DNA of 25,430 nucleotides from SZAS-103 sp038234715 (GTDB taxonomy: Bacteria; Pseudomonadota; Gammaproteobacteria; Xanthomonadales; Xanthomonadaceae): NCBI GenBank assembly GCA_038234715.1, contig JBBQTD010000047.1, forward strand, positions 1 through 25,430, given 5' to 3'. Each line of letters starts with the position of its first letter. The first letter of the stretch is position 1. A program made the translations under genes and the position numbers. A model generated the notes under the pieces. That model was not told where the DNA came from. It did not search any database and saw nothing but the letters and a program-made list of their open reading frames with translations. Positions 1 through 7,349 of this stretch are shown piece after piece.

Positions 1-23
1 CGGATCTTGGCGTACATGCTCAT
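1..23 (-). CDS. istA: IstA-like transposase, N-terminal fragment at window edge
   Basis: The minus strand from position 23 reads MSMYAKIR and then leaves the window. The stretch MYAKIR followed by an HTH is how many IS21-family IstA transposases begin, so the second ATG (17) may be the true start. A GAGGTG ribosome binding site lies at 30-35, six bases before the ATG at 23. Only eight codons are visible, so the assignment rests mainly on the repeat pattern behind it. Confidence 0.45.
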
Positions 24-140
24 GGTGATCACCTCGTTATCCCTGCTGGTCAAAAACTCAGCAGGATAGGGAGAACACCCTGGTCAATTTTGAGCGAAAA
101 AACCTCGGGTCAGCTGGTCAACTTTGTGCGCGCGCCAACA
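1..140 (-). mobile_element. IS21-type insertion sequence, 5' end only
   Basis: The octamer CTGGTCAA occurs at 46-53, 80-87 and 114-121, that is, three copies at an exact 34-bp period. It lies upstream of a minus-strand start codon at 23. Several terminal repeats with a gTTGACCag core ahead of istA are typical of IS21-family ends. The outer end is taken as about 140, where the minus strand reads 5'-TGTT, since IS21 ends usually begin with TG. This boundary is an estimate, because the other end and the target duplication lie outside the window. Confidence 0.6.
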
Positions 141-207
141 CGATAGGAGTTACCGCGAGCGCACAGCGAGCTGCGACGCTCATCATTCATCTCATAAGGA
201 TATGACC

Positions 208-1014
208 ATGCAAACCATACTTGGAACTTTCGACGACACGACCTCCGCACAGAAAGCAGCTGACCGCCTGATGAGCGAAGGTTTCTCCAGCTCCTGCGTG
301 CATGTACAAACCGGAACGCTGTCCACCCAGACACAGGCAGCGACAGAGCCACATGCCCACAAGGGCTTCTTTGCCGAAGTCGAAAGCTTTTTCTCCAGTC
401 TGTTCCATGCCGATTCAGCGAAGGCAGACGCCGGCAACTATGCAGAAGCGATCCGGCGCGGCAGCACCGTGGTTGCAGTTGACGCCGCGAATGAGAGTGA
501 GGTGGCGAAGGCTTCGAAAATCCTGGGTGAATACGGTTCGGTGGACGTCGCCGGACGTGCCGAAAATTGGAAGAAGAGCGGATGGACGGGTTTCGACGCC
601 AATGCCAAACCGATGACGCATGACGAGATCGTTACCGACCGCAAGCTCGTGATGCCCGTTGTGCAGGAAGAAATTCAGGTCGGCAAGCGCACCGTCGAGG
701 ACGGCGCCGTGCGTGTGGTCAAGCGCGTGACCGAGACCCCGGTGACCGAGCTGATCAAGTTGCGTGAAGAGCGCGCCACCGTGGAACGTGTTCCGGTGGA
801 TCGCCCTGCAACGGACGCCGACTTCACCAACTTCAAGGAGGGCACCCTGGAAGTTCGGGAGAGTTCAGAGCACGTCGTTGTGAGCAAGCAGGCGCGTGTG
901 GTCGAGGAAGTGGTGGTCGGCAAGGACGTCACCGAACGCGCCCACACCGTAACTGATACCGTGCGTCGCACGGATGTGGATGTCGAGCGTGTTCCCAGCG
1001 GCCCGAACAGGTAA
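208..1014 (+). CDS. General stress protein, YflT-like domain plus DUF2382
   Basis: A 268-aa protein with no signal peptide. Residues 1-110 resemble the heat/general-stress YflT (17M) fold, with a ferredoxin-like start QTILGTFDD and a helix AAQKAADRL-type pattern. From about residue 145 to the end it matches DUF2382 (YsnF/AvaK type): charged beta repeats such as VVQEEIQVGKR, VRVVKRVTETPV, VSKQARVVEEVVVGKD and a closing VRRTDVDVERV. Proteins of this type are associated with desiccation, oxidative and general stress; the biochemical role is not known. The start at 208 is preferred over 202 and 124 because AAGGA at 196-200 is seven bases from it. A smaller partner protein often found beside DUF2382 genes lies downstream (1869-2246). 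Confidence 0.85.
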   Translation: MQTILGTFDDTTSAQKAADRLMSEGFSSSCVHVQTGTLSTQTQAATEPHAHKGFFAEVESFFSSLFHADSAKADAGNYAEAIRRGSTVVAVDAANESEVAKASKILGEYGSVDVAGRAENWKKSGWTGFDANAKPMTHDEIVTDRKLVMPVVQEEIQVGKRTVEDGAVRVVKRVTETPVTELIKLREERATVERVPVDRPATDADFTNFKEGTLEVRESSEHVVVSKQARVVEEVVVGKDVTERAHTVTDTVRRTDVDVERVPSGPNR

Positions 1015-1277
1015 TTTTGCAAACCGGGGGCGAAAACAAATTGCGCCCTCGTGTCCTGCTGCCGTGCTCAAACGCTCAGCAGTTGGTCAAAGCAGCCGCC
1101 CATCCCGCTGGGCTGGGTAGGTCAGCAAAACCGGGTTGGACTGAGGTCTTGCAGAGGGGGTCAGTGTTACGTTTACCAGAGTGCCCTCACTCGATGCCGT
1201 GAAAGCGCCGCACGTTCTGACTGCTATTAGCTCGAGCGCGGCGATCCGCTCTAAACGCTCCAAGCCAAGGAAGGCAG

Positions 1278-1796
1278 ATGACCATTAACGTTGGAAACCT
1301 CATGCAGCAGATACTCGGAGGTGGTTCGGAAACGGTAGCGCCCCCCGTAGCAGATCAATTCCATCAGGTCGCCCAATCCGCAGCGCCCGAGGCGCTCAGC
1401 GCGGGCTTGGCGGCTGCCTTCAACTCGTGGCGGACACCGGAATTTGGCGCCATGGTGGCGAGCATGTTCGGCCAGGCCAATCCCGAACAGAAGAGCGGCA
1501 TTGTCAATCGCCTGCTCGCCGGCCTCGGATCGGCAGGGCGGGCCGGACTCGGGCAACTCGGGCTGCAAGGCTTAACGGGGAGCGGTGCGACGACAACACC
1601 AAGCGTCTCGCTAGAACAAGCCGCCCAGTTTTCTCCCGGTCAAGTCCAGCAACTCGCCACGCATGCTCAAAACTCAAATCCAGAAATCGTCGATGCGATG
1701 AGCAACTTTTACGCGCAACATCCGGTTCTCATGAAGAGCCTGGGCGCGGAGGCGATGGGAATGGTACTGAGCAAAATCGGCAATCGCCCCACATGA
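1278..1796 (+). CDS. Hypothetical protein, 172 aa
   Basis: I do not recognise a named family. The protein is soluble, Ala/Gly/Gln-rich and mostly helical. It has a central Gly-rich stretch (residues about 78-100, repeated GLG/GRAGLG/GLQGL) and a C-terminal helix pair that includes QHPVLMKSLGAEAMG. There is no signal peptide or membrane segment and no cysteine. AAGGAAGG at about 1267-1274 gives a good ribosome binding site. It lies between two stress-type genes on the same strand, with a 263-bp gap before it and 72 bp after it, so a role in the same response is plausible but only inferred from position. Codon use is like that of its neighbours. Confidence 0.7.
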   Translation: MTINVGNLMQQILGGGSETVAPPVADQFHQVAQSAAPEALSAGLAAAFNSWRTPEFGAMVASMFGQANPEQKSGIVNRLLAGLGSAGRAGLGQLGLQGLTGSGATTTPSVSLEQAAQFSPGQVQQLATHAQNSNPEIVDAMSNFYAQHPVLMKSLGAEAMGMVLSKIGNRPT

Positions 1797-1847
1797 AGGA
1801 CCGTGTTACCGCAATTGGCCACAGCCGTGCAAGTAAACGAACGAAAA

Positions 1848-1867
1848 ACGCATCGCAAGGGATGCGT
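1848..1867 (+). promoter_or_regulatory. Hairpin covering the ribosome binding site
   Basis: ACGCATC (1848-1854) and GATGCGT (1861-1867) are perfect complements around the loop GCAAGG. The stem ends one base before the ATG at 1869, and the Shine-Dalgarno AAGG sits in the loop. Such a structure could tune translation of the downstream stress gene; that role is inferred, not shown. Confidence 0.4.
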
Positions 1868-1868
1868 C

Positions 1869-2246
1869 ATGTCGAACCTCCAACATCACGCGCACGTCGA
1901 TAGCCACGAAACCCTGCCCTCCTCCCCGCCGGACAGTCCGGCGCGCGTGCGCACCGAACCTACCGTCGATGCGGTCGCGGAAGACCGGTTCTGGCAGAAC
2001 GCCTACAGCACCCAGTCCTACTACATGGGGAGTCGCACGTACGACCATTACGGCCCCGCGTATCGCCTTGGAATTGCCTATCGGCTCGGCCCGGGAGGCC
2101 ATCGCACCTGGAAACAATGCAAGCGTGACCTTGAACCCCTGTGGGGGCGTCGCAAGGCGTTCTCTTCGTTGAGCTGGGAACAAGCCCGCGATGCGGTATG
2201 GTCAGCTTGGAACCGGATCGACCACGCATTGGCTTGGTGCTACTAG
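1869..2246 (+). CDS. Small stress-associated protein, partner of DUF2382 genes
   Basis: A 125-aa soluble protein with two recognisable parts. The middle has FWQNAYSTQSYY...GSRTYDHYGPAYRLG, matching the pattern (F/Y)W-NY--RPY---YDDY-PAYR-G of small proteins commonly encoded beside DUF2382, CsbD or BON-domain stress genes. The C-terminal part, from WKQCKRDLEPLWG to SLSWEQARDAVWSAWNRID, matches the helical tail of the same family. Function is unknown beyond co-occurrence with stress proteins. The ATG at 1869 is chosen over in-frame starts back to 1803 because the conserved part begins after it and AAGGGA lies just upstream, inside a hairpin. Tyr and Trp content is high. Confidence 0.65.
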   Translation: MSNLQHHAHVDSHETLPSSPPDSPARVRTEPTVDAVAEDRFWQNAYSTQSYYMGSRTYDHYGPAYRLGIAYRLGPGGHRTWKQCKRDLEPLWGRRKAFSSLSWEQARDAVWSAWNRIDHALAWCY

Positions 2247-2774
2247 GGCAAATCGGACGCGTCGATTGCGGCGAATTTGACAAGAGGCCATATCCTCTGG
2301 GCCCACCGGGCTGCAGGCCTGCGCGAGCATACATGTGACAAAACATGCAGCTTTTGACGACGCGATCTTCGGCGCTAATCGGTGGATTTGGAGCGACGGC
2401 ATCGCGCTCGGGTAGGCCCGTGGTGTCTTTGGTCGCACTCTGCAGTACTGTCGTGATGAATTGACGCGTGCAACTTGCCGGGGCGCCGCCGGGGAATGCG
2501 GGTTCTTACAGCGCGATTGGCATTTGAGGGGTTTGAGTGCGGTCGGCAAAGCCGCATTTCATCCGGCCGTCGCCCCCGGCAGGTCCGCAGTGTTGCTAGT
2601 ATGGTTCTCGGCGAGCATCGACCGCAGCGGCTCGCCTGCCCGCAGCATCTTTTTCGACGTGACGGTGTTATCGCGCCCGCGCCGTCAGCTTCTGGGCGCA
2701 CCGTTTCAAACGTCAGTGGCGAATGTCGCATGTCCGCAGGCGCGCTTTTCGAATTGGTCAGCTATCGCGGCGCG
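2247..2774. other. Gene-poor stretch, no supported CDS
   Basis: Several overlapping open frames occur on both strands, but none has a good ribosome binding site with a recognisable protein. No tRNA, strong terminator or clear repeat was seen. It separates the stress genes from the 32-aa membrane peptide gene. It could hold decayed coding sequence. Confidence 0.4.
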
Positions 2775-2873
2775 CTAGCTGCACGCGAACAGCAGCAGGC
2801 TCAGCACAACGGTCGCAACGATAGAGCCGATTACGCTAAGTAAGCACCCAGACTTTTCAATCTTTACGGGCAT
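2775..2873 (-). CDS. Small single-span membrane peptide, 32 aa (putative)
   Basis: The minus strand encodes a short hydrophilic, basic N-terminus (MPVKIEKSG), then a hydrophobic segment of about 20 residues (LLSVIGSIVATVVLSLLLF), and ends ACS before a TAG stop. AAGGGG lies eight bases before the ATG, a strong Shine-Dalgarno for this genome. Size and layout fit a single-pass inner-membrane small protein with the N-terminus inside. I know of no homologue. The evidence is the ribosome binding site plus the clean transmembrane composition; chance is still possible for an ORF this short. The region upstream of it (2874-3163) shows no gene. Confidence 0.45.
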   Translation of the reverse strand: MPVKIEKSGCLLSVIGSIVATVVLSLLLFACS

Positions 2874-3163
2874 AGTGTCGACCCCTTGGCTTGACGCAGC
2901 GGCTGTGCATCTGAATAGCGGCCCTTTCCGACGCAAATGAACATAGGAGATCCTTCTCCTGGGATTATCACTCCTTCCTTTTCGAGCAATGTAGCATTCA
3001 ATTCAGGCGCATTTTGTGCGCTGCAATTGGTCACCTCGTGGACCGGATAGCTTGCGCTTTGGGGTGTCGGTCCACGGCGGCTTTCTTGGGCTTTTTGAAA
3101 GGCGGCGTCGACCGGGTAGATTTATGCAACGTGCTCATCCACCTGAAGCGGCACCGTGAAGAC

Positions 3164-3943
3164 TCAATTCTCGATTAGCATCGCCCACATCTGCAGGCTT
3201 TCCACGCGGCTGCAGATGATCTTGACGCAGACCAGCATCGGCACCGCGAGCAGAAGGCCGAGAATTCCCCATAGCCAGCCTCAGATCATCAGCCACAGAA
3301 TGATTGCCAGTGGGCTGACCTTGAAGGCTCTGCCCAATGCCTGCGGAGTGACGAACTGGCTTTCCATTAGGTGCAGAAACAGAAAACCGGCGGCCGGCAA
3401 AGCAGCTTGTCCGATGCCGTTGAATTCCGATAGTCCAACCAGCAACAGCAAGGCGGCCATCACCATCGGTCCGACATAGGGCGTCAGATTGAGCAGCGCC
3501 GCCAACGTGCCCCACAGTACCGGATCATGCACGCCCCGCCACCACAGGTAGAGTCCGGTCGACAAGCCCAATAGTGCACTGGTGGCGCTGATCGTCAGCA
3601 CATAGCGCGAAAGGTCGGACTGGATCGAGCGCACGATGTCGAGGGTGATGCGTTTTGTCGACATCGTAGGGTTCAGCATCAGCGCCTTGCGCAGCATCTC
3701 CTCGCCGTAGAGCAGGAAAAAATACGTCAGCAGGATCACTGCGATCACACTGGCCAGTACGCGTGGCGTGGTCGCCAGCAAGCTCGAGCGCGGCGAGGCG
3801 TCCACCACAATCGGTGGTTTTGAGTGCGCGTCGCCAGCAATATTCCCGAGGCTATCTCCGGCCTTGCTGGCTTCCTGCAGCGGCCTGATCATCGCGCGCA
3901 GCTTGGGCGCCGACTGGTTCAGTAGGGTCGGCGCCTGGTGCAT
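3164..3943 (-). pseudogene. AI-2E/PerM family transporter, decayed
   Basis: The frame from 3943 reads like the middle and C-terminus of an AI-2E transporter family (formerly DUF20/UPF0118) protein. It has a hydrophobic segment VLASVIAVILLTYFFLLYGE, then the core pattern YVLTISATSALLGLSTGLYL, VLWGTLAALLNLTPYVGP, and MESQFVTPQALGR. The frame is stopped by TGA at 3281-3283 in a place where family members have Trp (…LMI-stop-GWLWG…). After it the same frame continues for 38 codons with the expected C-terminus (LWGILGLLLAVPMLVCVK) to a TGA at 3164. The N-terminal membrane segments, roughly 100 residues, are missing: an in-frame stop lies eight codons before the ATG and no transmembrane sequence is found upstream. 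One nonsense change plus an N-terminal loss argue for a pseudogene. Confidence 0.8.
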
Positions 3944-4155
3944 CCAGCTGACTGCAGGCCGATATTACCTTCCCGAAAGCGGACGTTCGCTTACGACAAA
4001 GCTCAGCCGCAAAATCCCGCCAGTTGGGATTGGACTGTAAATGGTTGTGCTACTCAAAAGCGGGCGGGACGTCGCGACACCGATACCGTCGGCGGGGACT
4101 GCAACGTGAACCCTATCGTGCGTCGGGTCGATATGATGGTTCGGATATTTCGACC

Positions 4156-4959
4156 ATGGACCGCAGCATGCAACGCACGTTGAGCGAATCGGTCTGGCGC
4201 TTCGGTATCTTTCTTGCGGTGCTGGCCGCGCTGGCGCTGCTGGAAGTGTGGCTGGGCGGCCCGAACCCGTCGCCGCAACGGACGCAGCGCTGGCCAGCGA
4301 ATGCCGGATTGGTGGTGTTCGACACGCTGATTGCGAGGGTTTTATTGCCGACGGGCGCGGTCGGCGTGGCGGTTTGGTGTCAAGCACGCGGTGTTGGTTT
4401 GCTCAACGGGTTGGCATGGCCGTACTGGCTGAAATGCGCGCTTGCGCTGGTAGTGCTGGATTTGGCGATCTACTGGCAACATCGCTGGTTGCATGTGCTG
4501 CCGTGGCTGTGGCCACTGCATCGAGTGCACCATACCGACATCACCCTCGATGCCAGCTCGGCATTGCGGTTCCATCCGCTGGAGATACTGCTGTCGCTGG
4601 CATACAAGCTTGCGCTGGTCTTCGCCTTCGGCATCGCGCCGCTGGCGGTGTTGGTCTTTGAAACACTGCTATCGAGCTTTGCACTGATCACCCACGCCAA
4701 TCTGGCGCTGCCGCCGCGGCTCGATCGGGTCATCCGCTGGCTACTGGTGACGCCAGCGATGCACTGGATCCATCACTCCACCCATGTCGCCGAACAACAC
4801 CGCAATTTCGGATTTCACTTGAGCATCTGGGATCGGTTGTTCGGCAGCTATGCGGCGCAGTCACGCGACGTACCGCAGGCGTTCGGAGTCGAGCACGTCG
4901 ACGCAGGTGATGCGCTGCGCTTCACGCGTCTGCTGCGGGAACCCTTCGTGAGTCGTTGA
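4156..4959 (+). CDS. Sterol desaturase/fatty acid hydroxylase family membrane protein
   Basis: A 267-aa integral membrane protein of the fatty acid hydroxylase superfamily (non-haem di-iron, eight-histidine type). The histidine boxes are visible: HRWLH (109-113), HRVHH (122-126) and HWIHH (203-207), plus the family's RFHP-E motif (138-143) and His180. Hydrophobic segments lie at about 15-33, 52-75, 92-108 and 145-180. The family hydroxylates or desaturates lipids, but the substrate cannot be read from the sequence. The ATG at 4156 is chosen because conserved sequence starts right after it; the ribosome binding site is weak, and 4168 is a possible alternative. It converges on the arsenosugar operon, and the two last genes overlap by 38 bp at their 3' ends. 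Confidence 0.85.
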   Translation: MDRSMQRTLSESVWRFGIFLAVLAALALLEVWLGGPNPSPQRTQRWPANAGLVVFDTLIARVLLPTGAVGVAVWCQARGVGLLNGLAWPYWLKCALALVVLDLAIYWQHRWLHVLPWLWPLHRVHHTDITLDASSALRFHPLEILLSLAYKLALVFAFGIAPLAVLVFETLLSSFALITHANLALPPRLDRVIRWLLVTPAMHWIHHSTHVAEQHRNFGFHLSIWDRLFGSYAAQSRDVPQAFGVEHVDAGDALRFTRLLREPFVSR

Positions 4960-5692
4960 GTATCTGATCGCGCAACCAACTGGCGAGTGTGGTTTGTTCC
5001 GGCAGCGGATCGCGCAGCGCGTCCAGCATCGAAAGCAAGGGCGCAAGATCGTGAATGGTGTCTGCATCGCGAAGCGTGCGCAGAAGCGCGATGCGCGCGT
5101 CACCCAATGCTGCGCGGAAGCGCGAGGCTGTGTCTGGCTGCGACCATGGAGTTGCTGTCCAGGCAACTGTGGGAACGGCGCAGCGGGTACCAAACAACCA
5201 GAAGCCGCCATCGACACTCGGTCCCAGAACATGCTGATGACTGTCAAGCGCGTGCAGCGCATCGTGGATATCCGCGACCGTGATTTGCGGCGCGTCCGCG
5301 CCCAGCAACAGCGCGCGCCCGTGTGCGTCTCGCAGCACGCCGCAAACTCGGCGCATCCGCTCCCCGAACGTACCATCGCCTTGGGGAATGCGCGACAGGT
5401 TCGACCACAGCGGATCGTCCAACGCGGTACGTTCGGCGACGGCCCAGTAGGCTTGCAGCCCCGGTAGCAGTGATTGCGCCGCGCGTGCGACTGCGACGAC
5501 CGCTTGTGCTGCCTGACGATGGAATGCCGTCGCCGCAGCTACGCCAATCGTTGCTGCCAGCCGCGTCTTGAGTGCCGAGTGCCCTGGCGTTTTGACGAAG
5601 ATCGCAAGTCCTGCGGGCTGTTGTTCCGCGTCCTGCGTTCGCGGCGACTGCTGGGAATGCATTGCCACTTGCACATTCTCGTCCGGCGTCAT
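4922..5692 (-). CDS. DUF2064 / TIGR04282-type transferase, arsenosugar operon
   Basis: A 256-aa protein of the rSAM/selenodomain-associated transferase 1 type (TIGR04282, DUF2064), a CofC-like nucleotidyl/glycosyl transferase fold. Visible motifs are LAIFVKTPGHS-LKTRLA (residues 29-45), LLLGADAPQ (128-136) and GPSVDGGFWLFG (157-168). In genomes with arsS this family is thought to act in making or adding the sugar part of arsenosugars; the reaction is not proved. The ATG at 5692 overlaps the TGA of the upstream glycosyltransferase gene as ATGA, which favours it over 5710 and 5662 and implies translational coupling. It is the last gene of the operon, and its 3' end overlaps the convergent hydroxylase gene. 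Confidence 0.85.
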   Translation of the reverse strand: MTPDENVQVAMHSQQSPRTQDAEQQPAGLAIFVKTPGHSALKTRLAATIGVAAATAFHRQAAQAVVAVARAAQSLLPGLQAYWAVAERTALDDPLWSNLSRIPQGDGTFGERMRRVCGVLRDAHGRALLLGADAPQITVADIHDALHALDSHQHVLGPSVDGGFWLFGTRCAVPTVAWTATPWSQPDTASRFRAALGDARIALLRTLRDADTIHDLAPLLSMLDALRDPLPEQTTLASWLRDQILNDSRRVPAADA

Positions 5693-6330
5693 CGACGCGA
5701 TTCCAGCCACGCCTGCGCCGCGGTCATGCGCAGGTGCCGCAAGGTCGTGCGCATCCAGCCACTGTCAACGTACTTGCGTGCGCTGGTGAGCAATGCGGCA
5801 CCGACCGGTCGGAGCGCCAGCCCGGCGCGGCGCGCACGCCAGACCAAGGCGTGGTCTTCGCCGTAGCGCAGACACTCATCGAAACCGCCGAGTCGGGTGA
5901 ACGCAGCGCGCGGTAGCAGCAATCCTTGGTCGCCAAACGGCAGCCCCAGCCACCGCGCGCGCCAGTTGGCGCCACGCGCATTCCAGCGCATCGCGCGTGG
6001 ACCGTCGGCGGCGAAGCGCAACGCGAACCAGCCAAGCGCGGCGTGGTCGCCAGCGATAAAGGAGCGTAGCGCCGGCAAAGTTTCCGGGAGCAGACGCGAA
6101 TCGGCGTGGAGGAACCACAGCCACTCGCGCGTGGCATGTGCGGCACCCACGTTCTGCTGGCCGGCACGGCCAGCGGATGCGCGCAACGCATCGGACGGCG
6201 CGTGCTGCGGATCGCCCCTGGCAAACACTGGCAGCAGTTCCGCAGTCGTTGCGTCGCGCCGCAGTGCATCGAACAAAGGCGGCCATGCGGTGTCGCCAGG
6301 CCCGACCGGCAGCACGATCGAAAGTCGCAT
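5689..6330 (-). CDS. Family 2 glycosyltransferase, TIGR04283 type, arsenosugar operon
   Basis: A 213-aa GT2-fold protein matching rSAM/selenodomain-associated transferase 2. It opens with the sugar-nucleotide-binding strand MRLSIVLPVG and has LWFLHADSRLLP (71-82) in the DxD position. It continues with FGDQGLLLPRAAFTRLGGF (132-150) and YGEDHALVWRARRAG (156-170). Family members lie beside arsS and are assigned to arsenosugar or related arsenolipid synthesis. Start at 6330 aligns with the family N-terminus; in-frame ATGs at 6345 and 6366 are possible, the latter only three bases after the arsS stop. None has a strong ribosome binding site, so coupling to arsS translation is likely. Its TGA overlaps the next start (ATGA). 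Confidence 0.87.
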   Translation of the reverse strand: MRLSIVLPVGPGDTAWPPLFDALRRDATTAELLPVFARGDPQHAPSDALRASAGRAGQQNVGAAHATREWLWFLHADSRLLPETLPALRSFIAGDHAALGWFALRFAADGPRAMRWNARGANWRARWLGLPFGDQGLLLPRAAFTRLGGFDECLRYGEDHALVWRARRAGLALRPVGAALLTSARKYVDSGWMRTTLRHLRMTAAQAWLESRR

Positions 6331-6368
6331 CAGCGGATCGCGCATGCAGGAGGCGGGCATGTGCATGT

Positions 6369-7349
6369 TCAGGTCAAAGCGCCGCCGCAGCTGCTGCCAC
6401 TGCCGGCGGTACAACCGTAACAGTGGTGGCCAAAAACAATCGGGCGCGACGCGATCGCGTCCAGCCGATCGATGTCCCACAAGGAAGTTTCTGCGCCGCC
6501 GGCCGGAAGCTCCAGCATCTGGTTGAAATCGCAGTCGTACAGCCGTCCGTCCCAGCTCACCGAAATCAGGTTGCGGCACATCACCCCGAGGGCCGCCTGC
6601 GGATTGAACGCGTCGAGCAGCAACTGCATGTAGGCATCGAGTTTGCCGTCGCGTTCGAGTTCGTGCAGGAAGCGCTTGATCGGCATATTGGTCAGCGTGA
6701 ACAAACGATTGAACACGATGCCGAAGTCGACGAACAGGCGCTGGCGATAATCCGTTTCGAGCGCCGCTTGCGGTGGTGGCAACGTGGCGCCGAGCGGGTT
6801 GTACACCAGATCGAGTTCCAACCCGGATTCCGGGACGCCATAACCCAACGCATTCAATTGCTGCAAGGCCGCGATGCTCTGCGCGAACACGCCCTTGCCA
6901 CGTTGCTTGTCGACATTGCCCGGCGTATAGCACGGCAAGGACGCAACCACGTCGATACGGTTGCTGGCGAGGAATGTGGCGGTGTCCTCCTGCCCCGGCT
7001 CGAGCAGCACGGTCAGGTTGCAGCGATCGATGACCTTGAGACCACGCGCGCGGCCTGCCAACGCGACCTCGCGAAAATGCGGATTGAGTTCGGGCGCGCC
7101 GCCGGTAAGATCCAGCGTATGCAGCGCCGGTGCTGTGTCCATCAATGCGATCAGCCGCGCGGCGGTTCGCGCGTCCATGCTCTCGGTGCGCTTGGGGCCG
7201 GATTCGACATGGCAATGCGTGCAGGCGAGATTGCAGCGCTTGGTAATGTTGACCTGCAGGATTTGCAGCGGCGTGCGCGGCAGCGTCAATCCATGGCGTT
7301 GCAGCGTGCGCGCAAACGCTGGCTGCGGCGCGGCGATGACCGCGTTCAT
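6369..7349 (-). CDS. arsS: Arsenosugar biosynthesis radical SAM protein ArsS
   Basis: A 326-aa radical SAM enzyme. The cluster motif CNLACTHC (C39, C43, C46) follows the family-typical LQILQVNITKRCN. The C-terminal Cys-rich domain is complete, with CDFNQML and HHCYGCTAGSGSSCGG (C310, C313, C321). This is the ArsS family (TIGR04167), proposed to transfer a 5'-deoxyadenosyl-derived group to dimethylarsenite on the way to arsenosugars. Some family members are selenoproteins; here the cysteine at 321 is an ordinary TGC and no recoded TGA is present. Start at 7349 is chosen because its ATG overlaps the TGA of the DUF3047 gene (ATGA) and GAG lies upstream. It sits mid-operon with arsM and both associated transferases. 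Confidence 0.9.
   Translation of the reverse strand: MNAVIAAPQPAFARTLQRHGLTLPRTPLQILQVNITKRCNLACTHCHVESGPKRTESMDARTAARLIALMDTAPALHTLDLTGGAPELNPHFREVALAGRARGLKVIDRCNLTVLLEPGQEDTATFLASNRIDVVASLPCYTPGNVDKQRGKGVFAQSIAALQQLNALGYGVPESGLELDLVYNPLGATLPPPQAALETDYRQRLFVDFGIVFNRLFTLTNMPIKRFLHELERDGKLDAYMQLLLDAFNPQAALGVMCRNLISVSWDGRLYDCDFNQMLELPAGGAETSLWDIDRLDAIASRPIVFGHHCYGCTAGSGSSCGGALT

Noticed and set aside
1024..1052. Weak hairpin GGGCG/CGCCC after the DUF2382 gene as a terminator
   Set aside because: The stem is only five bases and there is no T run.
2461..2843. Two overlapping + strand frames of 105 and 122 codons
   Set aside because: Arg/Ser-rich low-confidence translations typical of non-coding GC-rich DNA; one is antisense to the better-supported 32-aa membrane peptide.
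2942..2958. AGGAGA/TCTCCT inverted repeat in the empty region
   Set aside because: Only six bases with no neighbouring gene start; could occur by chance.
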